64,000 nt of DNA from Hawksworthiomyces lignivorus (Eukaryota > Ascomycota > Sordariomycetes > Ophiostomatales > Ophiostomataceae). A model generated the notes under the pieces. That model saw only the letters and a list, made by a program, of their open reading frames with translations. It was not told the DNA's origin and did no database searches. This document shows positions 1-10,599 of this stretch, piece by piece. The stretch covers positions 214,852 to 278,851 of the forward strand of contig NTMA01000055.1 of the NCBI GenBank assembly GCA_002917075.1, in the 5' to 3' direction. The translations under genes were made by a program, and so were the position numbers. The stretch's first letter is position 1. Every line of letters starts with the position of its first letter.

Positions 1-1318
1 CCGGAGATGTGGTGGGTCTCGCGGAAGGGCACGCCCTTGCGGACGAGGTAGTCGGCGAGGTCGGTGGCGAGCATGAAGGGGTCGAGGGCGGCGCGCATCT
101 TGGCGGGCTGGGTGGCGAGGGTGGCGAGCACGCCCTCGGCGATCTGGATGCTGTCGGCGACCGTCTTGACGTGGTCGAGCATGGGCTCGACGCTCTCCTG
201 CAGGTCCTTGTTGTAGGTGCTGGGCAGGCCCTTGAGCGTCATCATGAAGCCGGCCATGTGGCCAAAGGCGCGGCCGGCCTTGCCGCGCAGCAGCTCCAGG
301 CTGTCGGGGTTCTTCTTCTGCGGCATCAGGCTGCTGCCGGTCGAGTACGCGTCGGCGAGCCGCACGAACCCGAACTCGGCCGTCGAGTACACGATGAGGT
401 CCTCGGCCCAGCGGCTGATGTGCTGCATCAGCGTCGCGCCCCACTGCAGCGTCTCGGCCACGAAGTCGCGGTCCGCCACGCCGCCCATCGAGTTCCACAG
501 CAGGCCGTCGAAGCCCAGCTCGCGCGCCATGGCCTCGCGGTCGATGCCGAACGGGTTGCCCGCCAGCGCGCCGCACCCCAGCGGGCTGCGGTTCACCCGG
601 CGCACCACCTCGCGCAGCCGCTCCAGGTCCGCCGCGAACGCCAGCCCGTACGACAGCATCCAGTGGCTCCACCGGATCGGCTGCGCCCGCTGCAGGTGCG
701 TGTAGCCCGGCATCACCAGGTCCACCTCGGTGGCCGCCCGCTGCGCCGTCACGCGCAGGAAGCTCACCAGGTAGCCCTCGATCTTGCGCAGCTCGTCGCG
801 CAGCCACATGCGCATGTCCGTCGCGATCTGCTCGTTGCGCGACCGCCCCGTGTGCAGCTTGCCCGCCACGTCCTTGCCGATCAGCTCGCCCAGCCGCCGC
901 TCGTTGGCCGTGTGGATGTCCTCGTCCACGCCCGGCACGATCTTGAACTCGCCCGCCGCCCACTCCTTCTCCACCGCCTGCAGCCCGGCCTCGATCTTCT
1001 CAAACTCGTCCTTGGTGAGGATGCCCGCGTTGAAGTTGGCCCGCGCAAAGGCGATGCTGCCCAGGATGTCCTGCTTGTGCAGCACCTGGTCGAAGTAGAT
1101 GCTCTCGTTGTATGCCACCATGAGGGGGTCGAGGCCGCCTAGAAAGAGAAGCGGGCAGGCGATGTCAGCTAGAGCGCCGGGCAAAATACACAGCAGGTTG
1201 CAAGCAAGGAAAATCCGCTGTCGGAGATTCGGCAGTCGGAGACGGAAAAGGAACATTCTAGCTTACCGGTGAAGCGACCGCCCCAGAGCATGTTCTCCTG
1301 CTTCTGTTGGGATGCCAT
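1..1318 (-). CDS. ARG4: Argininosuccinate lyase, 3' end beyond the left edge
   Basis: Cleaves argininosuccinate to arginine and fumarate, the last step of arginine synthesis, in the cytosol. Two exons are visible: 1267-1318 (start at 1318, [18 protein letters not shown]) and 1-1138. The intron 1139-1266 has a GTAAGC donor and a CTAG acceptor, and splicing restores the family start GGRFTGGLDPLM. The fumarase/aspartase-superfamily signature [11 protein letters not shown], carrying the catalytic Ser loop, is encoded around 305-345. About 396 residues are seen and the family usually has about 460, so roughly the last 65-70 (C-terminal domain) lie outside the window. The last residues seen are [11 protein letters not shown]. 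The frame stays open upstream of 1318 but has no further ATG. A Gcn4/Cpc1 site lies 196 bp upstream. The identification is very secure; the symbol follows yeast (arg-10 in Neurospora). Confidence 0.96.
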
Positions 1319-2397
1319 GATGGATAGTGGGCTGCTGATAAGTACCAGGGATTGGATGCGATAAATGTTCAATTGGCAAGGATTGGGCAATTGACCTGGC
1401 GTGAAATGTCGTCTTGAAAAGCACGAGTCTATCCAATTGAGAATTTTATGTGTATTGGAGACAGCGAGAAAGTTGCGTGCTTCGACAGCCTCATATATTG
1501 GGTTCTTTTCTTTTGAGTCATCCAAACGATAAATTTTTTTGCTTGTCCCCTTGCATCGGAGCTACAGGATTAGACAGTGCAGGGGGGTCTCAGTGTAAGT
1601 GCGGAGGGGTCCTGCGATAAGGCGATAAGCAGGCTCTCCACAGGCACGATTGGCGCTGGCACCCACAACGGTCCATTAATACAGCTCTTCTCAATGACCT
1701 CATGGCAGGAGACATGAAAAAAGTAGGATGCTCTTTTCACTTCCCTGCGCTCCAATTGTATCTCCAATTATTAGACAATCTCTATTCTGCATTTCTGTAG
1801 TACTGTGTCAGCCGATCTCAGGTCTTCTTCCAGCTGCTTTAAATAGTGCACCGTTCTAGATAAGGCTGGCAGATGGATCATTGCTTTGCTTTGTTTCTGA
1901 GATTTTTGACCGGACTATCATCTGCAAATACGTGACAATGGACAGAAATAGCTATATCAAATGATATCAGATCTTATTGGTTCTTTTATCTCTTCCTGCA
2001 TACCGTAGAACTATCAATAGGTCATATTCAGCAGGGATTGAGTATCTTTCTCCGAATCTTGTGCCCTCTGCCCAGCGGAAATATATAACCAGAAAAACAG
2101 CGAAGCACAGTCTCCAAAAAGGAAAAGAGCTCCTCGCCAAGCTAAATGAATCAGACGACCAGGGTGTGATATAACCTATCTCCGTGGCTTCGTATGCACA
2201 TATTCTTTTCTTGATGTTCCTAGTTGGTCGTACATGTTGACTGCACTCTTGAGATATAAAGAATACACTCCTTCTTGTGTGCTGAACTCCTGTAATCAGA
2301 CTACGGATGCTGTGCGGGTCTGTGCTTCAGAAAGCCGAATCAAACATAATTCGGTATAATATACTTCTTTTATTTCGTTCTTGTTTCTCTGCGCAAT
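1319..2397. other. Divergent intergenic region between argininosuccinate lyase and the EthD gene
   Basis: This holds the promoters of the two divergent genes. It is AT-rich, with no ORF that begins with ATG and looks coding. The only motif I recognise is the TGAGTCA at 1514-1520. Confidence 0.6.
1514..1520. promoter_or_regulatory. Gcn4/Cpc1-type site TGAGTCA upstream of argininosuccinate lyase
   Basis: This is a perfect 7-bp TGA(C/G)TCA palindrome 196 bp upstream of the ATG at 1318. In fungi this motif is bound by the bZIP activator of general amino acid (cross-pathway) control. Its place before an arginine-synthesis gene makes function likely but not proven. Confidence 0.7.
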
Positions 2398-2954
2398 ATG
2401 CCGGAAGGTGCTCAACAGAAGGACCAGCCACGGCTGCGCACCTATGCTCATGAGCGCATCGACTACAAGTTCAACTATCCGCTCTTCGACTATGATACGC
2501 CAATTAAGTACCAGCGTCAGTGTCTTTCTATCCCCTCTCGTCTCCCTGTCGTGCGTCTGCACGCAGGCGTTTAGCTCCGTGACTCATCTTGACTAACACA
2601 TTTGCAGCGTGCGTTAAGGTCTCGCTGTTCTTCAACAAGCGGCCAGATGTCTCGTATGAGCACTTCTTCCAGCACTACGCGCACGTCCACGCCGACATGA
2701 CCACGGCGTCGGAGGCATTCGGCATCCACAACGTGCTCCGGTACACGCAGCACCACCAGACGCCAGAGGACCGCGAGAAAGTCAAGCTGCTCGGCGTCGA
2801 CGTGCTGGACTACGACGCGTGCACGACCATGTGGGTGCGCAGCTGGGACGACCTGATCGAGTTCCACAAGAGCGAGAACTTCAAGAAGCTGCACAAGGAC
2901 TGCGAACACTTTATGGACCAGAGCCCAGGCGCCCTGCGCGCGCTAGCGGGGTGA
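2398..2954 (+). CDS. EthD-domain (dimeric alpha+beta barrel) protein
   Basis: Two exons, 2398-2515 and 2608-2954, encode 154 residues. The intron has a GTCAGT donor, a GACTAAC branch site and a TTTGCAG acceptor, and splicing in phase gives ...DTPIKYQPCVKVSLFF.... The N-terminal ~40 residues are family-specific. The remainder has the EthD/ferredoxin-like pattern: a beta strand with KVSLFFNKRPDVSYEHFF, then HYAHVHADM, and a C-terminal strand and helix WDDLIEFHKSENFKKLHKDCE with GALRALAG at the end. EthD-fold proteins include decarboxylases, dehydratases and helper proteins of ring-cleavage pathways, but stand-alone fungal members are mostly uncharacterised. No secondary-metabolite genes are adjacent, so no substrate can be assigned. 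No signal peptide is visible, so it is probably cytosolic. Confidence 0.82.
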
Positions 2955-5863
2955 GACGCTGCCCTTTGAGCCTTATTATTTTTTTTTTTCCTCTCTCTCG
3001 CTCCCCGTCACCAACTGTACCCGTTAACCACGAAGCTTAGACACGACGTCATCATTGTCGGCTCCCCGATCCCGGGCATTGACGAGAGTGGTGGTATTCC
3101 AAGCGACCAGACGGGGATTGGCTGGAGGGAGTAGAAGAAAGCTGGTGTTCTTTTTTGGCACAAGAGGGATGAAAGGGAAGGCAGGCAGAAATACATTTGA
3201 TAGCCGGCAATCATTCTCCGCAGAATATCTAGACACAGCAGACCAAAGACCTCTCTCAAGGCAAAATTGGCCTTGGGACAAATCAGCTGAACGCGGCAAA
3301 AGGAGATCAGAGACCGCGTCGGTGCATGCTTCCCCGCACGCTCCCACATCCCCAATGTCCGATAGCCTTCTGTCTTGGCTTGAACCTTAAATCCTAGGGC
3401 CAGGCCAGGAGGAGTTGGCTGTCGAATCGTCCTGTTGGTTGTGGGATTGCTTGGAAGTGATACCTCTAGGCAAATGTAAACAGGAGTAATAATATAATGT
3501 AATATGTATCTTGCTTTTCATAGTTGCTGGTTGGTAGCTACTGGCGCTTTCTTTGATTCACCAAGGGCATTTTGTTTCTCGAGGCCTAGCACATGCGTTG
3601 TGGGTACAGGTCAGACCAGAGTCTTTACTAATGCATTTGCTTCTAATTGAACTGCAGGCAATGTCAGCACCCAACTTCACCAACGAGTCAGGTCGAAGAC
3701 AGACCGCTCTCTCTGCAACATCCCTTTGGTAATTTGCTGCCTACTTATTTTTACTCTCAATGCCCCCGTATTTCTCTGTTACTTTGGCCAGCTCTTGGTT
3801 GAGCGACCCTCTTTCTAGTGGGGCGGCGGTTGCTGCCGGAAATTTGGGACATAAGCATATGGTTAGCTACAGTCATTCCTCTCTCTTCGCCGGGCTTTAA
3901 GCGCTGGCAGCTGAGAGCCAATCAATATGAATTTGCCAACAGCGGGTCAAACAAGAGCCGCCGAAACAAAAGTTGCCTGTCTCTCGTTCTCTGTTTCTTA
4001 TTGTTTTAATACCCTGTTTACCTTTTTCTATCCTTTCTGAATTTTGGCGCTGCCTATCCTGAAGCCGGAGGCCGCATTGAGGAGTATTCTCTTTCCGCTA
4101 CAGGCGCATGCTTTTGCCACGACAGTGATCGTATTCAAACTGGTCTCTTCTTCTCTGTATTTCCGCACCGGCTGTGTTCCACAGACTTTATGCAGATTGG
4201 GTCTGGAAACAACAATTTTCGCGTTTTGTTCCACGAAGATGATCGATCAGTTCCATTTTGAAGGCTTTCAGTTCGCTCATGCCATATATGGCCTGGTGGC
4301 AAAATGGCTTGATCTTCTATGGAAAGCGACTCCAATTGGGACTGCATTGTTCGTCGAGCAAAGAACGTATGGACAGCATTGCCTGGTTCGAAGTTGGCCT
4401 GGACCAAGATCTCGCAAATCCGCCACAAAGCGCACGTCACTAAAGATGAACCCCTGTCGCGGTTGTTGACCCCTTGCCCAACCACTGGACTACAAGCAAA
4501 CCTTATTTTCAGGTTTGAGAAGCAGAACTCCGTACTCAGGTCATGTCAACAGCAACACCATGCGTCTCATAGGAAAACCAGGGATAAATGTGGTGTACCG
4601 CCCCATTTGTTACCAGGTGATCAAATTCGGTCTTTCATCGCAAGTGACAATCATAGTAGCTAGAGAACGACAGCAACCAAAAGACAGAGGCTTGCAGAAG
4701 GCAGCTACTTTCAACTCGTAATGTGTTTTGTGCGATACTATGGCCATATTTCTCCTGCGTGAAAATGCTCCGTGGATGAAATCAAAAGGTTCCACCAATG
4801 CGGGCCGTCCATGTCAACCGACTCAACCGACTTACCTTGTCATGGGCGTACCAACAATAGCGTCTGAAATAAGGACCACTTCGGCCCTGGTTCCTTGCAT
4901 ATTCGCTTTCGAGAAAATAAAAGGAAAGAAAAAGAAATGCTCCCCAGACCAGTAGAATCAGTCTTGGCTCTGTTGCTATTTTCAGCTGAGCAAGCGCGGC
5001 GTTTCCATCGGTGGCGGTTTGGCTTTCGACTGGCAGAGTATTGTTGATGCGCCCTGATTGGCTAACGCTGTTCTTTTACACCCTTATTGAATGGCCTTTC
5101 AATAACCACAACCGTTTGACTCTACGTGCAGGAGAGGCCACAGACAAAGGCCTGTTTGACTGGCATTGTTCCTGGTCATTGACAACGTCTTCCAAAGCAA
5201 GGATATGTCTACCACGCAAAGGCTCTTTGGGTCCAGTATCCTGGATGCCAGGATGTTATAACATCGGAGGCGTACCTTTTTCTCTTTTCTTTTTTAGTAC
5301 CTCCTCTGCCTCTCTTTCACGTTCCGTTTTGTTCTTTTCGTCATATTTTCTTCTATTGTTGAGTTCATTTTCACGTTTGGCTCTTCTTCGTACAAGTGCC
5401 TCCTTTCTATTCAATAATACTTTTCTTTCATTATTTGCTGGTCAAGTGATTCACTTCTCAGAACGTCTTTTAAAGTTGTCATGTACACGTATTCTGGTCG
5501 GTGACCTTCTTTCTTGGTGCTTTCCCGTTTAATTGTTTTGTTTCCTTCTCACGACTTTTTACGTTTTCTTCTACTTTTCTTATTCTTCTCACGGTCTGAG
5601 ACTGTATACACACACTCGGAATCTTAATTTCATACAATTGCTTTCTGACGACTACTCGCCCATATTTAGGCATACGCAGATATCTACCAGCATACTTGAT
5701 GCGCCCTAAGACTACAGACAGAAACTTCCATCATATTTCTGTTCTTGCCATAATTCCTACGATATATTAACGTATCTATGCGTATCCTTCTTACAACTTC
5801 ACCTAACCGACAAGAAAAAGACCATTTTTTCAATACATATTTTCCTTGCCGAAAAGGGGCAAC
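2955..5863. other. 2.9-kb gene-free region upstream of PRM1
   Basis: Many overlapping open stretches of 60-170 codons occur on both strands, but none starts with a well-placed ATG, shows coding-like codon use or matches a known family. The last 600 bp (about 5270-5860) are strongly pyrimidine-rich on the + strand, as in many fungal promoters and 5' leaders. A weak tRNA-like patch near 4440-4500 was examined and rejected. Confidence 0.5.
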
Positions 5864-8146
5864 ATGGGCTTCTTTAGAGAGAAAGCAACTTCGGCCTACC
5901 CCGAAGTTCCGGCATCTTTGAGCCATGACTCCTTCGAGATGCAGAATGCCAAACTCGGCGACGGTGCTCAGCAGCTTCGTACAAACTACGACTCTGCCGG
6001 CGATGTCACTCCATATCTCGGCCTGCGGGCACGCCTCTCGCAGATCTGGTTCAACCGCTGGACGGTGCTGCTGCTGCTGGTGCTAGTCCGCGTCGTCATC
6101 TTGGTCGGCGGTCTTCACGACAACATCGGCGACGCCGAGAGCCAGGCGCTGGCGGCATGCTCCAAGGTGGAGGACGTTGGCAGCGCCATGGCCTCCATGC
6201 CGCACTACCTGTCGGTGGGCGTCAACGACTTGGCGGCCAGCGGCATATCCCAGACTGTGCAGGGCCTGGTGCAGATCCTGGAGATGATTCTGACGGGCGT
6301 GGAGCAGCTGATCCTGTTCGTGATCAACTTCTACATCGGCACCTACGTGTGCCTGTCGTCCGCGCTGATCCATGGCGGGCTGGACGTGGGCATTGGCGCC
6401 GCCGACGAGGCGACCAAGCTGATGAACGACGCCATCGGCGACATCACGACGACGCTGTCCAACGACGCGAGCAGCGTGCAGGACACGATCAACGCGGCGT
6501 TCTCGAGCATCGCGTCAGCGTCGAGCATCTTCGGCAAGACCATCACGCCGCCCAGCATCAACATCACGGGACCCATCAACGACCTGAAAAACATCCACGT
6601 CGACGACACCACGTTTGTGAAGACGCTTCAGACGCTCAACTCGACGATCCCGACGTACGACGAGGCGGAGAACTTCACCAAGAACGCCATCTCGATCCCC
6701 TTCAACGCGGTCAAGACGGTCCTGAACAACACGTACGGCGCGTACGCGTTCGACACGTCCGTGTTCCCCGTGGCGAAGAAGCAGGCGCTCACGTTCTGCT
6801 CGGGCAACGACGTCATCACCAACTTCTTTGAGGCGCTCTACAAGATTGCCGACAGCGCCAAGACGGCGTTCATCGTGATTCTGGTGGTGCTGGCGGTGCT
6901 GGCGTGCGTGCCCATGACGTGGCTGGAGATCCGGCGGTGGCGCAGCCAGCAGCGGCGGGCGCGGGTGCTGACGCAGCACGGCTACGACCCGCTGGACGTG
7001 GTGTACATTGCGTCGCGGCCGTACACGGCGGTGGCGGGGATCAAGGTGGCGTCGCGGTTCGCGGCGGGGCGGCGGCAGCTGCTGGCGCGGTGGGCGTTTG
7101 CGTACGCGACGTCGCTGCCGGCGCTGTTTGTGCTGTCGCTGGCGGCGGCGGGCTTCCTGTCGTGCCTGTGCCAGGCGGTGCTGCTGCGGGCGGTGCAGCA
7201 GGAGGCGCCGGCGCTGACGTCCGAGGTGAGCAACTTTGCGGACAACGTGGTGACGACGCTGGAGAACGTGTCGACGCAGTGGGCGGGCGACGCCAACGGC
7301 GTGCTGCTGGGGTTCCAGAAGGACATCAACGACGACATCCTGGGCTACGTGGTCAATGCGACCACGGCGGTCAACAACACGCTCAACGTGTTCACGGACG
7401 AGATCAGCAAGGGCATCAACGCCGTCTTCAACGGCACCGTGCTGGACAACACGGTGCAGCAGATCGTGCGCTGCCTGATCGGCATCAAGATCGACAACAT
7501 CGAGGCCGGCCTCACGTGGGTGCACGACCACGCCCACGTCACGCTGCCGCTGTTTCCCAACGACACCTTCTCGGTCGGCGCCAAGGACTCCATCACCAAC
7601 GACACGGGCCTGACCTCGTTCCTGGCCGACCCCGGCAGCGTCACCACCGACGACATCACCGCCGCCGTCGACAAGGTCGTCACCGCCCTGCGCAACAGCC
7701 TCATCCAGGACGCCCTCATCTCCACCGGCCTGCTGCTCGTCTTTATCATCGTCGTGCTCGCCGGCGTCCTGCGCGCGGCCCTCGGCATGATGGGGCCCGA
7801 CCGCACGCGCGGCGACGGCGGCCAGCGGTTCTACGCGGCGCCGCCCGAGATGACGACGGCGGCGGCGGCAGCAGGAGGAGCAGCGGCAGGCGGCGCGGCA
7901 GCAGCAAGACGGGCCAAGGCGCAGGACCGGCACTCCGATGACGACTACGACCAGCGGCCCTTTTTTCCCCGCTTCGACGGCGTCGTCGAGAGCGCCGCCG
8001 TCGAAGACCACGCCGCCAGCACCCGGCGGGACGAGCGGCTGGCGGCCGCCTCCACCGTTCCGGGCGGCCACCGCGTCGTCTACCAGAAGAGGGGCCACTG
8101 GCGTGGCAGCAGCTACGGGGACGTGAGCGATGCTGGCGGCCGCTAG
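5864..8146 (+). CDS. PRM1: Plasma membrane fusion protein Prm1
   Basis: Encodes a 760-residue multi-pass membrane protein in one exon, starting at the ATG 5864 (MGFFREKATSAYPEVP). Prm1 acts at the zone of contact between mating cells and promotes plasma-membrane fusion. Family features seen: TM1 near residues 66-83 (WTVLLLLVLVRVVILVGG), a long ectodomain with several N-x-S/T sites, a second hydrophobic segment near 135-160, TM segments around AFIVILVVLAVLACVP and ALFVLSLAAAGFLSCLCQAV, another ectodomain rich in N-x-T, and a last TM near LISTGLLLVFIIVVLAGVLR. The cytosolic tail is Ala/Arg-rich and probably disordered. Length and topology match fungal Prm1. It is convergent with the bL28m gene. 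The frame is open six codons upstream of the ATG but without another ATG. Confidence 0.9.
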   Translation: MGFFREKATSAYPEVPASLSHDSFEMQNAKLGDGAQQLRTNYDSAGDVTPYLGLRARLSQIWFNRWTVLLLLVLVRVVILVGGLHDNIGDAESQALAACSKVEDVGSAMASMPHYLSVGVNDLAASGISQTVQGLVQILEMILTGVEQLILFVINFYIGTYVCLSSALIHGGLDVGIGAADEATKLMNDAIGDITTTLSNDASSVQDTINAAFSSIASASSIFGKTITPPSINITGPINDLKNIHVDDTTFVKTLQTLNSTIPTYDEAENFTKNAISIPFNAVKTVLNNTYGAYAFDTSVFPVAKKQALTFCSGNDVITNFFEALYKIADSAKTAFIVILVVLAVLACVPMTWLEIRRWRSQQRRARVLTQHGYDPLDVVYIASRPYTAVAGIKVASRFAAGRRQLLARWAFAYATSLPALFVLSLAAAGFLSCLCQAVLLRAVQQEAPALTSEVSNFADNVVTTLENVSTQWAGDANGVLLGFQKDINDDILGYVVNATTAVNNTLNVFTDEISKGINAVFNGTVLDNTVQQIVRCLIGIKIDNIEAGLTWVHDHAHVTLPLFPNDTFSVGAKDSITNDTGLTSFLADPGSVTTDDITAAVDKVVTALRNSLIQDALISTGLLLVFIIVVLAGVLRAALGMMGPDRTRGDGGQRFYAAPPEMTTAAAAAGGAAAGGAAAARRAKAQDRHSDDDYDQRPFFPRFDGVVESAAVEDHAASTRRDERLAAASTVPGGHRVVYQKRGHWRGSSYGDVSDAGGR

Positions 8147-8749
8147 GCCCGGCCGCCGTCGCTGTCCGAGGAGGCACCGCCGCGTTACGAGCCGCGGCAG
8201 CTGTGCTGATCTTTTCGTGTATTTGAGCTACATTGTCCTCTTTTTTTTTTTTTTTTTTTTTGTTAACCTCTTTTCTTTCTTTTGTTCTCGTTTGTTCTTT
8301 GATGTGGAGCTTGCATAGATAAAAAGGAATACCCATCTAGCATACGGCGGAAACGGGGTTGCCTTCACTCGTTACTTTTCTTTTCTGTAGCAAAGCGGCG
8401 TTCACTTTGGAAAGCGGCCTCTTGGAAGAAAGCACATGATAGTTTTCTCAGTCTCTTGTTTTTGTCTTTCATCAACTCTTGCATGCCTCTTTCTGTTCTT
8501 GTTCCTCAAGTTCAACATTTCTCTATCTGTCCATCCTACTTTATTTACACTAGAACCGTATGTCTTTGCCGCTAGGCAATCATTTACAAAACCAAGTCTA
8601 ATAGCACACAATTCGATGTCTCATAAAAAAGCAGGGTGTCATCCAAATGGGAGTTGTATTTTCTCGTATTTTTGGTATTCGTACATAACCCTAGATATAC
8701 ATAGCACGTGCAGAGGGGCCTGCCACAGCAGCCATCCTGTCTGCATTGT
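8147..8749. other. Convergent 3' intergenic region with a T21 tract
   Basis: This separates the 3' ends of PRM1 and the bL28m gene. It contains a homopolymer run of 21 T at about 8241-8261 and further pyrimidine-rich DNA. I see no gene in it. Confidence 0.5.
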
Positions 8750-9556
8750 TCATGATGACTTCCGCGGCTCTTCATGCATAAACTCGTCGTTTTCGGGGGC
8801 CATGTCAAAGACCTCCTCGCTGTCGATCATCCTCTGCGTCTCTTCCACCACCTCGGCCTCTGTTGCCGCGTCAATAGCGCCGGCACTGGCCTCTGCCGCC
8901 TCCGCCGCCGCAGCCAGGCCCTCGGCGGGCAGGCCCAGGGCCTCGCGCTCGCGCCGGAAACGCTCCTGCACGGTGGGCGTCTGCATGATGCGCCAGCGCA
9001 GCTTCCAGCCCCAGGGCCCGAGCTCGGCGATGCGGGCGGGCTTGGAGCCCAGCAGGTACTCGTCGAGCCCGCCGACCTTGTCGACGGTGCGCAGGACGCG
9101 CGTGGTGATGCGGGTGCGGACGAGGGCGCCCAGCGAGTCGGACCACAGGCGGCGCTCGTGCACGTTGGGCCGCCACTTGCGGCGGTTCTTCTGCGGGTTG
9201 ATGATCTCGGTCTCGCGCGAGACGGTGTTGCCGAAGCGGATGCGCGCGCTGCCGTAGAGGCCCGTGTTGGACTGCTTGTAGACCAGGCGGGGGCCCAGCG
9301 GGTAGGGGGGGATCTCGGGCTGTTGGGCCGTCGGCGAGGGGATGGGCGGCACGCCGTCGGGGAGGCGGACCTGCTTGTAGGTGCGTATTTGGTGGCGGGA
9401 AGACAGACAAGGAGGAGAGACAGGAGAGCGGAGCGGCAGGGACGCCACAGCGAATACGAGACTTGGAGAGGAGAGCGACGAGGAGGAAGAGGCCATTGCT
9501 GCCGTCGCCTGCAGTCGCTGGCTGGAGCGAGCCAGCGCAAAGGGCGATGGCGCCAT
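8750..9556 (-). CDS. MRPL24: Mitochondrial large-subunit ribosomal protein bL28m
   Basis: Single-exon gene, 268 residues, start at 9556 (MAPSPFALARSSQRLQATAA). It is a structural component of the mitochondrial large ribosomal subunit. The first ~60 residues are Ser/Ala/Leu/Arg-rich without acidic residues, a typical matrix-targeting presequence, with likely cleavage near SSRHQIRTY. The bL28 core follows: GLYGSARIRFGNTVSRE, KNRRKWRPNVHERRLWS and RTRITTRVLRTVDKVGGLDEY, the last being the usual bL28 RVxTxxLRTIDKxGGxDxY region, then LGPWGWKLRWRIM. The acidic Ala/Glu-rich tail from about residue 215 is a fungal extension. The symbol follows yeast Mrpl24. An alternative start at MASSSSS, 20 codons downstream, would shorten but not destroy the presequence. 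Confidence 0.9.
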   Translation of the reverse strand: MAPSPFALARSSQRLQATAAMASSSSSLSSPSLVFAVASLPLRSPVSPPCLSSRHQIRTYKQVRLPDGVPPIPSPTAQQPEIPPYPLGPRLVYKQSNTGLYGSARIRFGNTVSRETEIINPQKNRRKWRPNVHERRLWSDSLGALVRTRITTRVLRTVDKVGGLDEYLLGSKPARIAELGPWGWKLRWRIMQTPTVQERFRREREALGLPAEGLAAAAEAAEASAGAIDAATEAEVVEETQRMIDSEEVFDMAPENDEFMHEEPRKSS

Positions 9557-10599
9557 GACCGGAGGAGAGGTGCAGCGCAGACTGAAAAATATCAATCGGC
9601 AACGAAATACGGCGGCGTATGATGCGGATGACACGCCGTGCTGCAGAGCTAGTGATTTGGCGCGGAAACTTTCGAATTGGAACTGCTTGTGGTGATATGC
9701 CAACTGCTGAAGCTACTGTTCTGTAAAATTTTGAGAGCCTCTTGTGGATTTTCACCACGCCAGCTGGGCGCCAGATGATTGGTCCCACTTTTTACCCGTT
9801 CGTCGCCGTCAGCCAGCGGTCTAAGTAAAATCGGACCTCACCTCAAGAAAAGCAATAGACACGTCAAAAAGCTTTGCAGAATAATATGATGCAAACAAAC
9901 AATAACAATACAGAGGTGTGAAGATGTATTTTAAATGGCTTGCTCTTTTAAACTCGCTGAACTTTGTGCCTTATCGAGAACGTAGCCAATGATGCTCGCT
10001 TTGCCAGCAGTTGTATCAGCTCCGCCACTGAGTTCGCCCAATCCAATACTTCCTTCAGCAAGCGGCCACTTCCATTTCGACTGCATAATACGTGGGCGAA
10101 GCAGCCACAACAAGGACAGTAGCTGACAAGGAGTTTATTGTTAATATTTTTCCAAATTTCCATTTAACAGATATCAAGATTCGGAGGCTCGCGCTGATGG
10201 ATTCCACAAAAGCACGTACTGTAAGAACAGCCTCATTTGCTCCGTGCCGTAATATTTGCGGACGACCTATAGACCAGGACGCCAGCTTGACTGAGGACCC
10301 AAAAAGCACCAGGCTATCTACTGAAACTACAGCTTCACGCAGCGGTCAGGTTGTTGTCAGAATCTGCACATAGTACTGATTAGCAGTATTATGTAAGCGG
10401 ACGGGTCCCTCACTGTACTTGAACTTATTGTCCCATGCAAGCATTAATTTGCATCTCAGTGCATTCCGCTTTCAAAATGTGTTGCACATATATGAGCACA
10501 TAACAGCAAGTACTCTAGTCTGTGCTTCTAAACTCCTCAGAGGAAAAGTGGGCACTGATATCCCTCTCAGCTGCAATTATCACGAAGAATGGCTTGAAG
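9557..10599. other. Divergent intergenic region between the bL28m and coiled-coil genes
   Basis: About 1 kb holding both promoters. Open stretches in several frames (for example 10055-10373) lack support as genes. No recognised motif. Confidence 0.45.

Noticed and set aside
4440..4500. tRNA-like patch on the minus strand: box A-like TAGTCCAGTGGTTGGG with a closed D-arm (GTCC/GGGC) and a partial box B (GGGGTTCATCT).
   Set aside because: No consistent anticodon stem, T-stem or acceptor stem could be folded, and position 33 is not T. At most a decayed tRNA or SINE fragment.
6515..8098. Long minus-strand open frame (over 500 codons) opposite PRM1.
   Set aside because: Shadow of the GC-rich third positions of PRM1; His/Arg/Val-biased composition and no ATG-led protein family.
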